Shown: positions 52,824 to 61,408 of the stretch, piece after piece | Position numbering within the stretch: the stretch's first letter is position 1 | Layout of the letters: the number at the start of each line of letters is the position of its first letter | Origin: Acetatifactor muris | GTDB lineage: Bacteria; Bacillota; Clostridia; Lachnospirales; Lachnospiraceae | Length of the DNA: 64,000 nt | Direction of reading: 5' to 3' | Assembly (NCBI RefSeq): GCF_024623325.1 | Contig: NZ_JANJZD010000008.1 | Span: 152,635 to 216,634, forward strand | Notes under the pieces: generated by a model | Told to the model about the DNA's origin: nothing | What the model saw: the letters and a program-made list of their open reading frames with translations, nothing else | Database searches by the model: none | Program-made: the position numbers and the translations under genes

Positions 52824-53639
52824 CTACTTCTTCCTGTACTTAATCAGCAGCCAGGCAAGCAGCACCAGCAGCATGGGAATGGCTATGGCAGGCGCCACCA
52901 GCTTCGGATCCAGCAATCTGGCGTCCGGCGTCACCCGGATGGCCGCGGCCTCCGTCAGGTTGTCAATGCGCGTTCCCCGCACCAGCAGCCTGTGCGTGTT
53001 AATGCCATAGGGCGTACAGGTCACCAGCGTACAGTAATCTTTTCCTCTGCTGAGATCCAGCTCTTCTACTTCTTCCGGCAGAACAATTCGAATCTGGTCC
53101 ACCTGATAGGTCAATGTCTCATTCAAAACCTGCAGCATAAAGAGGTCACCCTCCACCAGCTGATCCAGATCTGTGAAGAGTCTGGCAGAAGGCAGGCCTC
53201 TGTGGCCGGACAACACACAGTGAGTACTCTCACCGCCCACCGGCAGAGAAGAGGATTCAATGTGTCCTGCCGCCACCTGCAGCACTGCTTCGTCCACACC
53301 GTGATAAATGGGCAGAGATACATCGATGGAGGGAATCTGGATATACCCCATGATCCCGTTGCCGGAGATATTCAGCAGGGCTTCATAGCCTTCCCGCTCC
53401 TCCTCGCTGAGATAATATCGATTCGGCCTGTTCCAGAGCTTCTCATTGTATACTGCCGCCTGATTCCAGTACTCCTCATAGGTTTCCTCATCCAGTGCCG
53501 CCACAGCCTCTTCATAATTGGCTATAGCTCTGGACTGGTGAAGCGAATTCCAATAATCGCTGACTGTAGGATACAGCAGCAAGGACAGACCTGCCATCAG
53601 AATCAATGTTAAAATAATTGTGGATAAATGTTTCTTCAT
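52824..53639 (-). CDS. srtC: Class C (pilin) sortase
   Basis: A 271-residue sortase with membrane segments at both ends (about 7-26 and 245-265), the class C layout. The catalytic His is in VLSGHRGLPSARLF (near 143), the Cys in TLVTCTPYGINTHRLLVRG (near 206), with Arg following. Class C sortases join pilins through Lys-Thr isopeptide bonds; the major pilin gene is directly upstream. The so-called lid motif before the active site (DPF/DPW in other class C enzymes) is not obvious in the first 90 residues. It starts 82 bases after the pilin gene. Confidence 0.95.
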   Translation of the reverse strand: MKKHLSTIILTLILMAGLSLLLYPTVSDYWNSLHQSRAIANYEEAVAALDEETYEEYWNQAAVYNEKLWNRPNRYYLSEEEREGYEALLNISGNGIMGYIQIPSIDVSLPIYHGVDEAVLQVAAGHIESSSLPVGGESTHCVLSGHRGLPSARLFTDLDQLVEGDLFMLQVLNETLTYQVDQIRIVLPEEVEELDLSRGKDYCTLVTCTPYGINTHRLLVRGTRIDNLTEAAAIRVTPDARLLDPKLVAPAIAIPMLLVLLAWLLIKYRKK

Positions 53640-53721
53640 TCAGGGCTCTCCTTGCTGCCGTACGCGGAAGGAGCCGAAGCCCCTTCCGTATACAACAGAA
53701 ATTGCATGTGTTACTTATACC

Positions 53722-55845
53722 TTATTTCTCCTTACTCATACGTTTCCTGGTCACAAGCAGAACCACCGCTGCCAGCACCAGAATACTGCCGGTTACATAG
53801 AAAATTGTGGTACCGATACCGCCGGTGGAGGGAAGGAGGGCACCGTTCACGTTGATGATATCTGCCGCAAAGATACCGTTTGTATTTGTGATTGCCGAAT
53901 TACCGTTCTCATCGGTGGGCCATCCTGTAATCTCCCAGGTACAGGTCTCATTTCCCTCTGTCACTTCCACAGGAGGAATGAATTTAATCTCAAATTCAAT
54001 GGGTTCAATGGTGTTGAATCCTGCCGGCGTCTTCGTCTCTGTCAGAGTATATTTCCCTTCTCCAAGGCCTTTAAAGGAAATCCTTCCCGTCACCGCATCT
54101 GTGGTCAGTCTGATGGATACTTCCGAAGGAACCAGTCTGGTCGTCGTCTCGGTTACCGGGTTATATTTCGTCTCCACGTCCGCATACAGACCTGCGGAAC
54201 CTTTTACCAGCATATAGACTTCCCTGCCTGCATATTCGGTCCTGTCCGCAGGAATATAATACACATCCTCATTGTCAATGGTTTCTTTCAGATACCCTTT
54301 TGTAGTATTCTCATCGCCCTGGCCAATAGAAGTATATTGATCGTCCGAAGGCTCATCTGTTGTATAGCTTCCGTCCAACAGCTTATAGTATGCTCCGTTT
54401 TCGTCCACAACATAGTGTTCCACCGTATCCAGCACCACCTGATAAGAGGTACCTGTCAGGGTAAATTCAGCACCGGCCAACAGGTTCTCTTCCAGCACTG
54501 CATTTGCATACTTTGTGATGTCCAGCTCCGTGAGATAAGTCAGTGTCTTCTGCTCCGGGGTCTTTCCCAGAGGAATATCTTCGTCTTCCACAGGCAGACC
54601 GGGATGTTTCTCATCCTTGCTGCCGCCATAGTCAAAATTCGGATCCTGTGAATAATCCAGGGACCATGCGTTCTCATTTCCCTCCACACCTATAATGGCA
54701 TCCTCATTTACCGTTGCAGAATAAGTCACAATAATCTCATCGCCCACGGTATACTGCATAATGTCGGTAAACGCAAGTCTGAAAGAATGATCCCCGTTGG
54801 GATATACATAGTACTCTGCCAGCGGATTGTCCGCAGCCTCTCCTGCCGCATTAAGCGTTCCTCTTGTCAGTGCTTTACCGCCCACAGTAACCGTAACGGA
54901 ATCTGCACCGTCAAAAGTAAGCCCCTCTGCCATTGTGTCGTTCATGACAAAGAAATAATAATCATATCCGGCATAATTGGGCACTTTACTCTTAATCCGG
55001 AAAGTGGCATGATCGCCAATGCCCGCATAGTTTGCATCGTCAAGATTCTCATTGGGAATATAATTCTCAACGTACTCCGGATGGTTGTAGGCATCTGCCC
55101 CCTGATAGAACACATCCTTTTCGCCGGAGGGAACTTCGGATTTTACTACCATTGTGGAATCACCCACAACCTCCAGCAGAATTCTTGTATAGGCAGCCTC
55201 TTCTCCTGTCACGGTATCTTTCTGCGCATCTTTCACCAGATAGTAACCGGAACCGGTGACATCAATGGCAACATCCCCTGTGCCGGTTGCGGTAAACTTT
55301 GTGGCACTTAAATATTTGGAGACGATGGATGCGAAGAAATCAAGCGGGCCCGATTCTCCGATGCTGGTATTGGAGAATTCCGACAGCGCTTTTGCCACAT
55401 CGGCAGCTGTTGTACAACTGTCAAACGCGCCGCTGAATACACCTTCCGCATCTGTCTTCAGTTCCTCCAGCAATGCCTCTCCGTCTGTCACACCGGAACC
55501 CCATACAATGTTGGACAGAATGTACTGGGCATTGTATCGTCCGTAACACTCTCTCGTATGTGTATGTTCCTCCTTACCGCATGTCACCTCATCCCCTGTC
55601 TTACAGGAGTCATCATGTGCATGTTCTTCTTTGGTACAGGTCACGCTGTCCCTGTACTCCGGATTCTCTGCCAGATCTCCTGCAAAAATCTGATAGGCCT
55701 CATAAGTATGTTCCGCCTTATCATTCTCGTTTTGTTTTACGGTGATTGTATGGGACAGAGTATCCGCTGCAAATGCAGTCAGTCCCATTCCCAAAACCAT
55801 CACCATCGCCAGCAATATGCCGGCAATTTTTCTCATACGCTTCAT
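53722..55845 (-). CDS. LPSTG major pilin (SpaH/EbpB-like isopeptide-forming fimbrial subunit)
   Basis: A 707-residue pilin. Signal peptide (MRKIAGILLAMVMVLGMGLTAFA) and an N-terminal domain, into which two H-x-H-x3-C units are inserted (CTKEEHAHDDSC and CGKEEHTHTREC, about residues 65-98). A long D2/D3 region follows with Ig-like folds (ENLLAGAEFTLTGT near 440; KGLGEGKYTLTETKTPAGF near 610, the E-box type phrase). The sorting signal is LPSTGGIGTT, a TM segment and KRMSKEK (from about residue 672). A canonical VYPKN pilin motif is not seen, although VYP occurs in YYVYPNGDH. It overlaps the adhesin gene by four bases and precedes srtC, so it is the polymerised shaft subunit (inference from order and size). 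Confidence 0.92.
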   Translation of the reverse strand: MKRMRKIAGILLAMVMVLGMGLTAFAADTLSHTITVKQNENDKAEHTYEAYQIFAGDLAENPEYRDSVTCTKEEHAHDDSCKTGDEVTCGKEEHTHTRECYGRYNAQYILSNIVWGSGVTDGEALLEELKTDAEGVFSGAFDSCTTAADVAKALSEFSNTSIGESGPLDFFASIVSKYLSATKFTATGTGDVAIDVTGSGYYLVKDAQKDTVTGEEAAYTRILLEVVGDSTMVVKSEVPSGEKDVFYQGADAYNHPEYVENYIPNENLDDANYAGIGDHATFRIKSKVPNYAGYDYYFFVMNDTMAEGLTFDGADSVTVTVGGKALTRGTLNAAGEAADNPLAEYYVYPNGDHSFRLAFTDIMQYTVGDEIIVTYSATVNEDAIIGVEGNENAWSLDYSQDPNFDYGGSKDEKHPGLPVEDEDIPLGKTPEQKTLTYLTELDITKYANAVLEENLLAGAEFTLTGTSYQVVLDTVEHYVVDENGAYYKLLDGSYTTDEPSDDQYTSIGQGDENTTKGYLKETIDNEDVYYIPADRTEYAGREVYMLVKGSAGLYADVETKYNPVTETTTRLVPSEVSIRLTTDAVTGRISFKGLGEGKYTLTETKTPAGFNTIEPIEFEIKFIPPVEVTEGNETCTWEITGWPTDENGNSAITNTNGIFAADIINVNGALLPSTGGIGTTIFYVTGSILVLAAVVLLVTRKRMSKEK

Positions 55846-58800
55846 CGTCTTACTCTCCCTTCTTCTATTTTTCTTCCTTTTGAAGCTCTGATTCTTCTAT
55901 ACATCAGGCCTGCGCCGGACAGAATGCCGAATGCGCCTGCCAATGCATATAATGTTGCGGTGCCTGTGCCGCCCGTTTCGGGAAGTGAGAATTCGTACAG
56001 GTTATTATACGCAATCTCAACTGTACCGTCTTTTGTAATGGTTCCTATGATCTTCCTTTTTGTGTCTGTGGCGATTCCTCCCGAGATAATGGGACTGTAC
56101 GGGTCGTCAGGGTCCACCTCCCAGCTGATGTCCTCTCCCGGTTCTTTGGGGCTTACTGTGACCGGCCCGATCTCTTCAATGGCATAGCTGGAGCCCTCCG
56201 GAAGAAAGCTTACCACAATGTACTGGCCGGCTTTCAATGTAAATCTGGAATCATTCCAAATGAGAATATCGCTTTCAATCACTTTGCCGGACGAATTGTA
56301 CTTGGTATAGGAATAGTCATTTTTCAGAGCATTCTCTTCTGTCTGCCCTGCCAGGATTTCCTCCTTTGTGTCCCCGGACGTCCTGTAGAAATGAATGGTA
56401 AAGCCAAATTCCTCATCCGTCATTTCATTCCCTGTCACCTGCTTCTCAATCCTCAGTTTTCCCGTATCCTGTTCTGTGGTGGCAAAGGATACGGAGGGAA
56501 GTGTGAACTGCATCCAGCAGGTGGAACCGGAAGCACCTCTCTCTGTATAGTAGAAGGTCAGCTTATATTTACCAGTTGTCCCCTTGTCAATGTAATCCCA
56601 CAGGTTTACATACTCGCCAACGGAACTGTGCACACCGCCGATATCACAGATCAGCTTTCCATTGTATCCGGGTCCGTCAAGGAATACCCACATGTCATCA
56701 TCCCCATAGAAGAGATATTCCAGAGGTCCCACATAGTCCTCCACCAGATCAAATTCGACGGTATAGTGCATGCCGAAATAGTGATTGTGGTTTAGGTCGT
56801 CGTCTGACACAGGCATAAAAAGGCTGTTCTCCTTAATGTTATTTTTATCAGCAAAATTCTTTGTTACCGCTTTACTGGCAGGGCTTCCAAACAGCAAATC
56901 ATGTCCCCCTGTTCCTGCGGTGGGAACCGTGTCCAGAGGATAAAAATCATTTCCGGCGAAATAATATGTGTTATTCCAGTTGTTGCGTTGTCTATTGAAT
57001 CTGTCTATTCCATATACACTGCTGACAACCTCTTTATTATCCCCTTCTCCCATTACAACTTCCGCGCCGGTAAGCGTATATGTGTCACCCATCTGGCGGA
57101 ATACAAGATTTCCGCTGTAAGCGGTCTTGCCTTCCGCATCCCCGTCATTAAACAGATTGGGCGCTTTTACGGTGGGCGCATACTGAATTTTGTCATCCTT
57201 CAGGCCTGTTACCATTCCAAAGGTGGGACTGCCGTATGCGGCATTATCTGCGTTGGCCATGTTTCCCGTAATATCACCCATTGTTGTCTTCACACTTGTT
57301 TCACTGTTTCCAAAGCCAAAGGTCTGATCCGGTCTGTTGCTGTTAATTCCCTGCCTGTTGGTATACAGATACCATGTGTCACCGCTCTCATGGGTGGTTG
57401 CATTGCCCCGGTCCGCTGCCTTTCCATCCTCCGTATAAACCCTGCCGTCCGAGACATCGTAATCATAGAAATCAGCCCCGTTTCTTACTTCCTCCTCCCG
57501 GCAATTGTAGATCAACCGGATGGTTGCCCCTTCCGTAATCAGGATAAAGTCATCCCTGTTTTCCTCCTGCGTCGTTCTCTTATTGGTGAAGTGCCATTCC
57601 TTTCCGTCGGCGCAGCTGTAAAGCTCCCAGGTATCACTGTCCTCTCTCTGGACACGTATTTCATTTAAGATATAATTCTGGTTTTTTGCAATTTTATTGA
57701 AGTAAACCAGCCCCGGCGCCTGCACATAGTGATAGGTGCCGGCCGAATAGATCTCCTCTTCCACCATCTGTGTCTGAACCCTGCCGTCCTCCGACACATA
57801 AATGTTCTTTTTCTTCATTGTTCCGCCGTTTGTGGGCAGTATGGCATTATCCTGCCCCGGCTGCTTTTGCGTATCACCCGATGTGTCAATAACGGTGATC
57901 GGTCTTAAGGATGCATGGGTAGCTGCAAGCACCTCAATATTGGCATAAAATTCTACCGTAAACTCCGGATTTGCCTGGCTGGAAGCATAAATCGTTGCAA
58001 TATTGTCCGTTCCCTGTGCAGCCGCTTCATATGTCATCGATTCGTCTGTCGTTTCACCATCCACTACAAGGGAGCCGTATATGTCCTTAACCGCAAATCC
58101 TGCTTCACTCTCCGCGATGTCCACGGCTACCAGCGACACATCACTGCTGTAAATCTCTTCACCCGGGACTGCTTCTTTCTGGTCCGGTTCGTCTGTGCCA
58201 CTGTCAATTGCCATGGTACTTGCTTCCCCGCCTTCCGCGAACTCCACCAGTGCCTCTGTGGGAGTTACTTCCACAGCCACCCTGCAGCCTGTCAGATCCA
58301 GTTTCATCCCCTTGTAGATTAATCCATACGAGAGTACCTGCATGGAAAGGATTTCATCTCCTGTTCCCGTCTCTTCCGCATAGGTAAGAGCCGCTTCATA
58401 GGCCTCCGCATTCTCATCCAATGCCTCCACAACAGCTTCCAGTTCATCTTCGGTTACATTCTCTTCTCCCTCATCCGTTTCTTCCCCGCCGGGCGCCGCT
58501 GCCTCCCCATCGGTTCCCACGTTTTCTTCCTGCCCCGATTCTTCTGGCCCGGCAATCTCTTCCTGCGCCGTCCCTTCTCCCACAGCTTCCCCGATCTCCT
58601 GCGCGTCCGGCAGAATTGCTTCCCCTTCCACATGGAACTTCACTGTGAAAGCGTCATCTTCATAGGTAAAGGTCTTATCAACTGCAACGGTCTTCACCGG
58701 TTTCTTCCACCCCAGCGCAATTTCCGAGAAGCTGTTCATCCGGAAAGTGGTACCGTTCTTCTCCGCATTGCTTCCTTCCAGCCGTTCTGTCCCTGCCTCG

Positions 58801-61217
58801 CCAAAGTGAACTACAGTGACAGGGCTGCCCTCTTCCATGCCGTTTTCATCCAGGAACTGCACTCTGATGGTCACAGGCCCTTCGGGCTCCGCTTCCGCCC
58901 CTTCTGCTGTAAATCCAATGCGCATCAGAACCTGCATGGTATTCTCTTCTTCCGCTCCCTGCATCTCCTGATACTGGGCCGCCCGCTCCGCATAGTATGC
59001 CTCATTGCCTTCCTCGGTAATCCGCTCCGCATAAAGCCGGGCGTCCTCCGGGAGATTGGCTTCTTTCTTATTATAAGAGGCAGTCACGATAAAGTCCGGA
59101 CCCCTGTAAGTCTGTGTGATTTCTATCTCGGCCGCATCAATGATGCATTCTTCTGTATGTTCATGTTCTGTTATCTGAAGTATGCCGCAGCTCAGGCCGC
59201 CGTCGGCATCTCTGCAGGAATCTGTGTGCTCGTGAATCTCTGCGGCCAGAGTGCAGGTCAGTGCCGGTCCGGCTTCCTGAGATTCCTGTGAATAACAGGC
59301 TTCATGGTGTACATGTAGTTCCGCCTCCGGCAGAGTACACAGAAGTACACCGTTCAGTCCATAGCACATGCGGCTGTGCGTATGAAGGACGTAATCCGCC
59401 AGTCCGCACTGAACATTACCGTCTCCGTCATAGCAGGCGGCTTCGTGCATGTGAATCTGTGCTGTACAGCCGTATCCGGTTGCCTCGAAGCACTCTTCCG
59501 TGTGCATATGCTCTTCCAGTCCGCAGATCACATTTCCATCGCTGTCCCTGCAGTTATCCCGGTGGGTATGAGCCGCTGTTCCACAGTAGGCAGTGGCGCT
59601 GACGGTATCAACCCATATATCGGAAGTGTCCATCCGGCAGCTCTCATCATGTTCATGCAGCGGCACTTCTGTCTGACCGCAGATAAGGATACCGCGAACT
59701 CCGTAACATTCTTCTGCGTGTATATGAGCCTCTGCCTCTTCCGTCTCCGACAGCGGGCAGATCAGTCTCTCGTTCTTGTCATAGCAGGCTTCGCTGTGAA
59801 TATGATTCTGATAGTCCGCACTGCCGCACAGAAGATTTCCTTCCAGATCATAGCAGTCATTGTCATGAACGTGCACTCTCTCTGCGCAGTAGTAGGTGTT
59901 GGTAATATAACACTCATCTGTGTGAATATGTTCCTCTGTTCCGCAGACCGGATTCCCCGCTTCGTCATGACAGTCCGCACTGTGAATATGAACCGTGATA
60001 CCGCAGTGCGGCTCCTTATAGCAGTTCGCCTCATGTCGGTGCTCCGCGGTCTCACAGGTAAGGCTGCCGTTTTCATCATAGCAGTTCACCCCATGGGTGT
60101 GCCCGGCAATGCCGCAGAATACTTCTTCATAGCACTGGTCATCATGGGCATGTTCTTCGGCCTTACAGGTCAGAACCTCCATGAAACACTCTTCCGTATG
60201 CACATGGGCCGGGGGGTTCGTGGTTTCCGAATCTTCTGTGGTTTTCGGATTTTCTGTATTCTCCGGATTTTCAATGTTCTCCGGATTTTCTGTATTTTCT
60301 GCCGTCTCCGCCGATTCTGCAGGTTCTACAGGTTTCACGCCGCTGTCAGATGCCTCTGTCTCTTCTCTTCCGCACACCAGTTTCTGTATTGTCTCGTAAC
60401 AGGTATCCATATGCAAATGGCCTGCGCGTTCTTCCTGTCCGCAGGTAAGCTCTTCTGTCTGGTTCACAGTGTAACAGTCATCTGTATGTGCATGCCCTGT
60501 GCTTTCCTCCTGGCCGCAGGTCAGTTCCTCTGTCTGACTCACAGTATAGCAGCTGTCTGCATGGGTATGCTCTGCGCTCTCTTCCTGGCCGCAGGTCAGT
60601 TCCCGGTTCTCGGTGACAGTCCTGCATTCCTCCGTGTGAGTATGTCCCTGGCTTTCCTCCTGACCGCAGGTAAGCTCTCTGTTTTCTGTGACCGTTTTGC
60701 AGGCCTCTGTGTGCACATGCCCCGGGTCTTCGTCCTGATTGCATATGAGTTCTTGCTCTTCTGTATAGCAGGTTTCATCATGCTGGTGAGCCTGGCTTTC
60801 CGGCGCCTGTGATTCCGTCATTTCCTGTGCAGCATGGTCCTCCTGTCCGCTCTGCGAATTCTGTGCGTCCTGCGCATCCCCTGCATTCTGGCCTTCCTGA
60901 GAATTCTCTGCATCCTGGATATCCTGCGTCGTCCAGGTCACAGTTCCCTCAGCGGCACCATCCTGCGTATCTGAAGGAAGCGTGGGAATCTCCGTATATC
61001 CGCAGAGCAGCTCCTGTCCGTAGCATTCTTCGGTATGGGTGTGCTCCTCTATGCCGCAGCTGATGTCCTTCACCAGCGTCTGTGCCGGTTTCGACAGAAT
61101 ATAAGCTGTGGAAATGACCACAACTGCTGCCAGGGCCGTCACACTGATCTGCCAGCGTCTGCGCCGGTTTTTTTCTCCCAGAAGCTCATTTGCTTTTTTT
61201 ATAATAGAAGAGTCCAT
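55842..61217 (-). CDS. Giant LPETG pilus-tip adhesin with H-x-H-x3-C repeats and fibro-slime domain
   Basis: A 1791-residue surface protein. An unusual N terminus has a cytoplasmic stretch (about 1-20) and one hydrophobic segment (WQISVTALAAVVVISTAYIL, about 21-42) acting as signal or anchor. Residues about 52-690 carry about 24 H-x-H-x3-C units, interrupted by a Gln/Asp/Asn-rich linker (about 70-140) and a Thr/Glu/Asn-rich linker (about 290-342). Next come acidic helical and beta regions (about 700-1330). A fibro-slime/PA14-like domain follows near 1390-1585, with YFFxxDDxWVFxDG-like LFYGDDDMWVFLDG, then a Cna-B domain (TGKLRIEKQVTGNEMTDEEFGF). The sorting signal SLPETGGTGT starts near 1746, with TM and basic tail. 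It is the first structural gene of the pilus operon and overlaps the pilin gene by four bases. Confidence 0.93.
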   Translation of the reverse strand: MDSSIIKKANELLGEKNRRRRWQISVTALAAVVVISTAYILSKPAQTLVKDISCGIEEHTHTEECYGQELLCGYTEIPTLPSDTQDGAAEGTVTWTTQDIQDAENSQEGQNAGDAQDAQNSQSGQEDHAAQEMTESQAPESQAHQHDETCYTEEQELICNQDEDPGHVHTEACKTVTENRELTCGQEESQGHTHTEECRTVTENRELTCGQEESAEHTHADSCYTVSQTEELTCGQEESTGHAHTDDCYTVNQTEELTCGQEERAGHLHMDTCYETIQKLVCGREETEASDSGVKPVEPAESAETAENTENPENIENPENTENPKTTEDSETTNPPAHVHTEECFMEVLTCKAEEHAHDDQCYEEVFCGIAGHTHGVNCYDENGSLTCETAEHRHEANCYKEPHCGITVHIHSADCHDEAGNPVCGTEEHIHTDECYITNTYYCAERVHVHDNDCYDLEGNLLCGSADYQNHIHSEACYDKNERLICPLSETEEAEAHIHAEECYGVRGILICGQTEVPLHEHDESCRMDTSDIWVDTVSATAYCGTAAHTHRDNCRDSDGNVICGLEEHMHTEECFEATGYGCTAQIHMHEAACYDGDGNVQCGLADYVLHTHSRMCYGLNGVLLCTLPEAELHVHHEACYSQESQEAGPALTCTLAAEIHEHTDSCRDADGGLSCGILQITEHEHTEECIIDAAEIEITQTYRGPDFIVTASYNKKEANLPEDARLYAERITEEGNEAYYAERAAQYQEMQGAEEENTMQVLMRIGFTAEGAEAEPEGPVTIRVQFLDENGMEEGSPVTVVHFGEAGTERLEGSNAEKNGTTFRMNSFSEIALGWKKPVKTVAVDKTFTYEDDAFTVKFHVEGEAILPDAQEIGEAVGEGTAQEEIAGPEESGQEENVGTDGEAAAPGGEETDEGEENVTEDELEAVVEALDENAEAYEAALTYAEETGTGDEILSMQVLSYGLIYKGMKLDLTGCRVAVEVTPTEALVEFAEGGEASTMAIDSGTDEPDQKEAVPGEEIYSSDVSLVAVDIAESEAGFAVKDIYGSLVVDGETTDESMTYEAAAQGTDNIATIYASSQANPEFTVEFYANIEVLAATHASLRPITVIDTSGDTQKQPGQDNAILPTNGGTMKKKNIYVSEDGRVQTQMVEEEIYSAGTYHYVQAPGLVYFNKIAKNQNYILNEIRVQREDSDTWELYSCADGKEWHFTNKRTTQEENRDDFILITEGATIRLIYNCREEEVRNGADFYDYDVSDGRVYTEDGKAADRGNATTHESGDTWYLYTNRQGINSNRPDQTFGFGNSETSVKTTMGDITGNMANADNAAYGSPTFGMVTGLKDDKIQYAPTVKAPNLFNDGDAEGKTAYSGNLVFRQMGDTYTLTGAEVVMGEGDNKEVVSSVYGIDRFNRQRNNWNNTYYFAGNDFYPLDTVPTAGTGGHDLLFGSPASKAVTKNFADKNNIKENSLFMPVSDDDLNHNHYFGMHYTVEFDLVEDYVGPLEYLFYGDDDMWVFLDGPGYNGKLICDIGGVHSSVGEYVNLWDYIDKGTTGKYKLTFYYTERGASGSTCWMQFTLPSVSFATTEQDTGKLRIEKQVTGNEMTDEEFGFTIHFYRTSGDTKEEILAGQTEENALKNDYSYTKYNSSGKVIESDILIWNDSRFTLKAGQYIVVSFLPEGSSYAIEEIGPVTVSPKEPGEDISWEVDPDDPYSPIISGGIATDTKRKIIGTITKDGTVEIAYNNLYEFSLPETGGTGTATLYALAGAFGILSGAGLMYRRIRASKGRKIEEGRVRR
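59143..61066 (-). repeat. Array of about 24 H-x-H-x3-C repeats within the adhesin gene
   Basis: The encoded units vary but keep H-x-H-x3-C, usually preceded within 5-8 residues by a Cys, giving C-x(n)-H-x-H-x3-C; examples are CGIEEHTHTEEC, CGTEEHIHTDEC and CGLEEHMHTEEC. I count about 24 such histidine pairs between residues 52 and 690. Units are about 20-30 residues apart. The diverged sequence shows the array is old and under selection for the His and Cys positions. Two similar units are in the major pilin (55548-55650). Confidence 0.88.
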
Positions 61218-61353
61218 CCGAATACCTCCTTATCCGCGGCTGCCGGTCCTGTCTCTCCCGGACTCCGCATCCTGACAATCCTCTATGGCAACAGCTCAGA
61301 CGTTCCATCTCCGGTCATACTGTTACATTAAAATTCAACTGTTTTCTCATTTC

Positions 61354-61388
61354 ACTATAAACCTCAGCAGGTTAATAAAACCGTTAAT
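61354..61388 (-). promoter_or_regulatory. Candidate activator-dependent promoter of the pilus operon
   Basis: On the minus strand two direct repeats ATTAAC lie 12 bases apart (61371-61376 and 61383-61388), followed by 11 bases and TATAGT (61354-61359), about 137 bases before the adhesin start. There is no good -35. Direct repeats close upstream of a -10 fit binding by a BTAD/SARP-type activator, and such a regulator gene lies just upstream; this link is inferred. Confidence 0.4.
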
Positions 61389-61408
61389 TTTTTCTCAAAT
61401 ACATGGTA

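Noticed and set aside
59376..60812. A 478-codon plus-strand frame opposite the His/Cys array
   Set aside because: It is the antisense of the repeated adhesin region and has no start signals of its own.
59143..61066. Regular repeats considered as a CRISPR array
   Set aside because: The repeats are diverged at DNA level, of uneven spacing and conserved only as protein motifs in one long reading frame.
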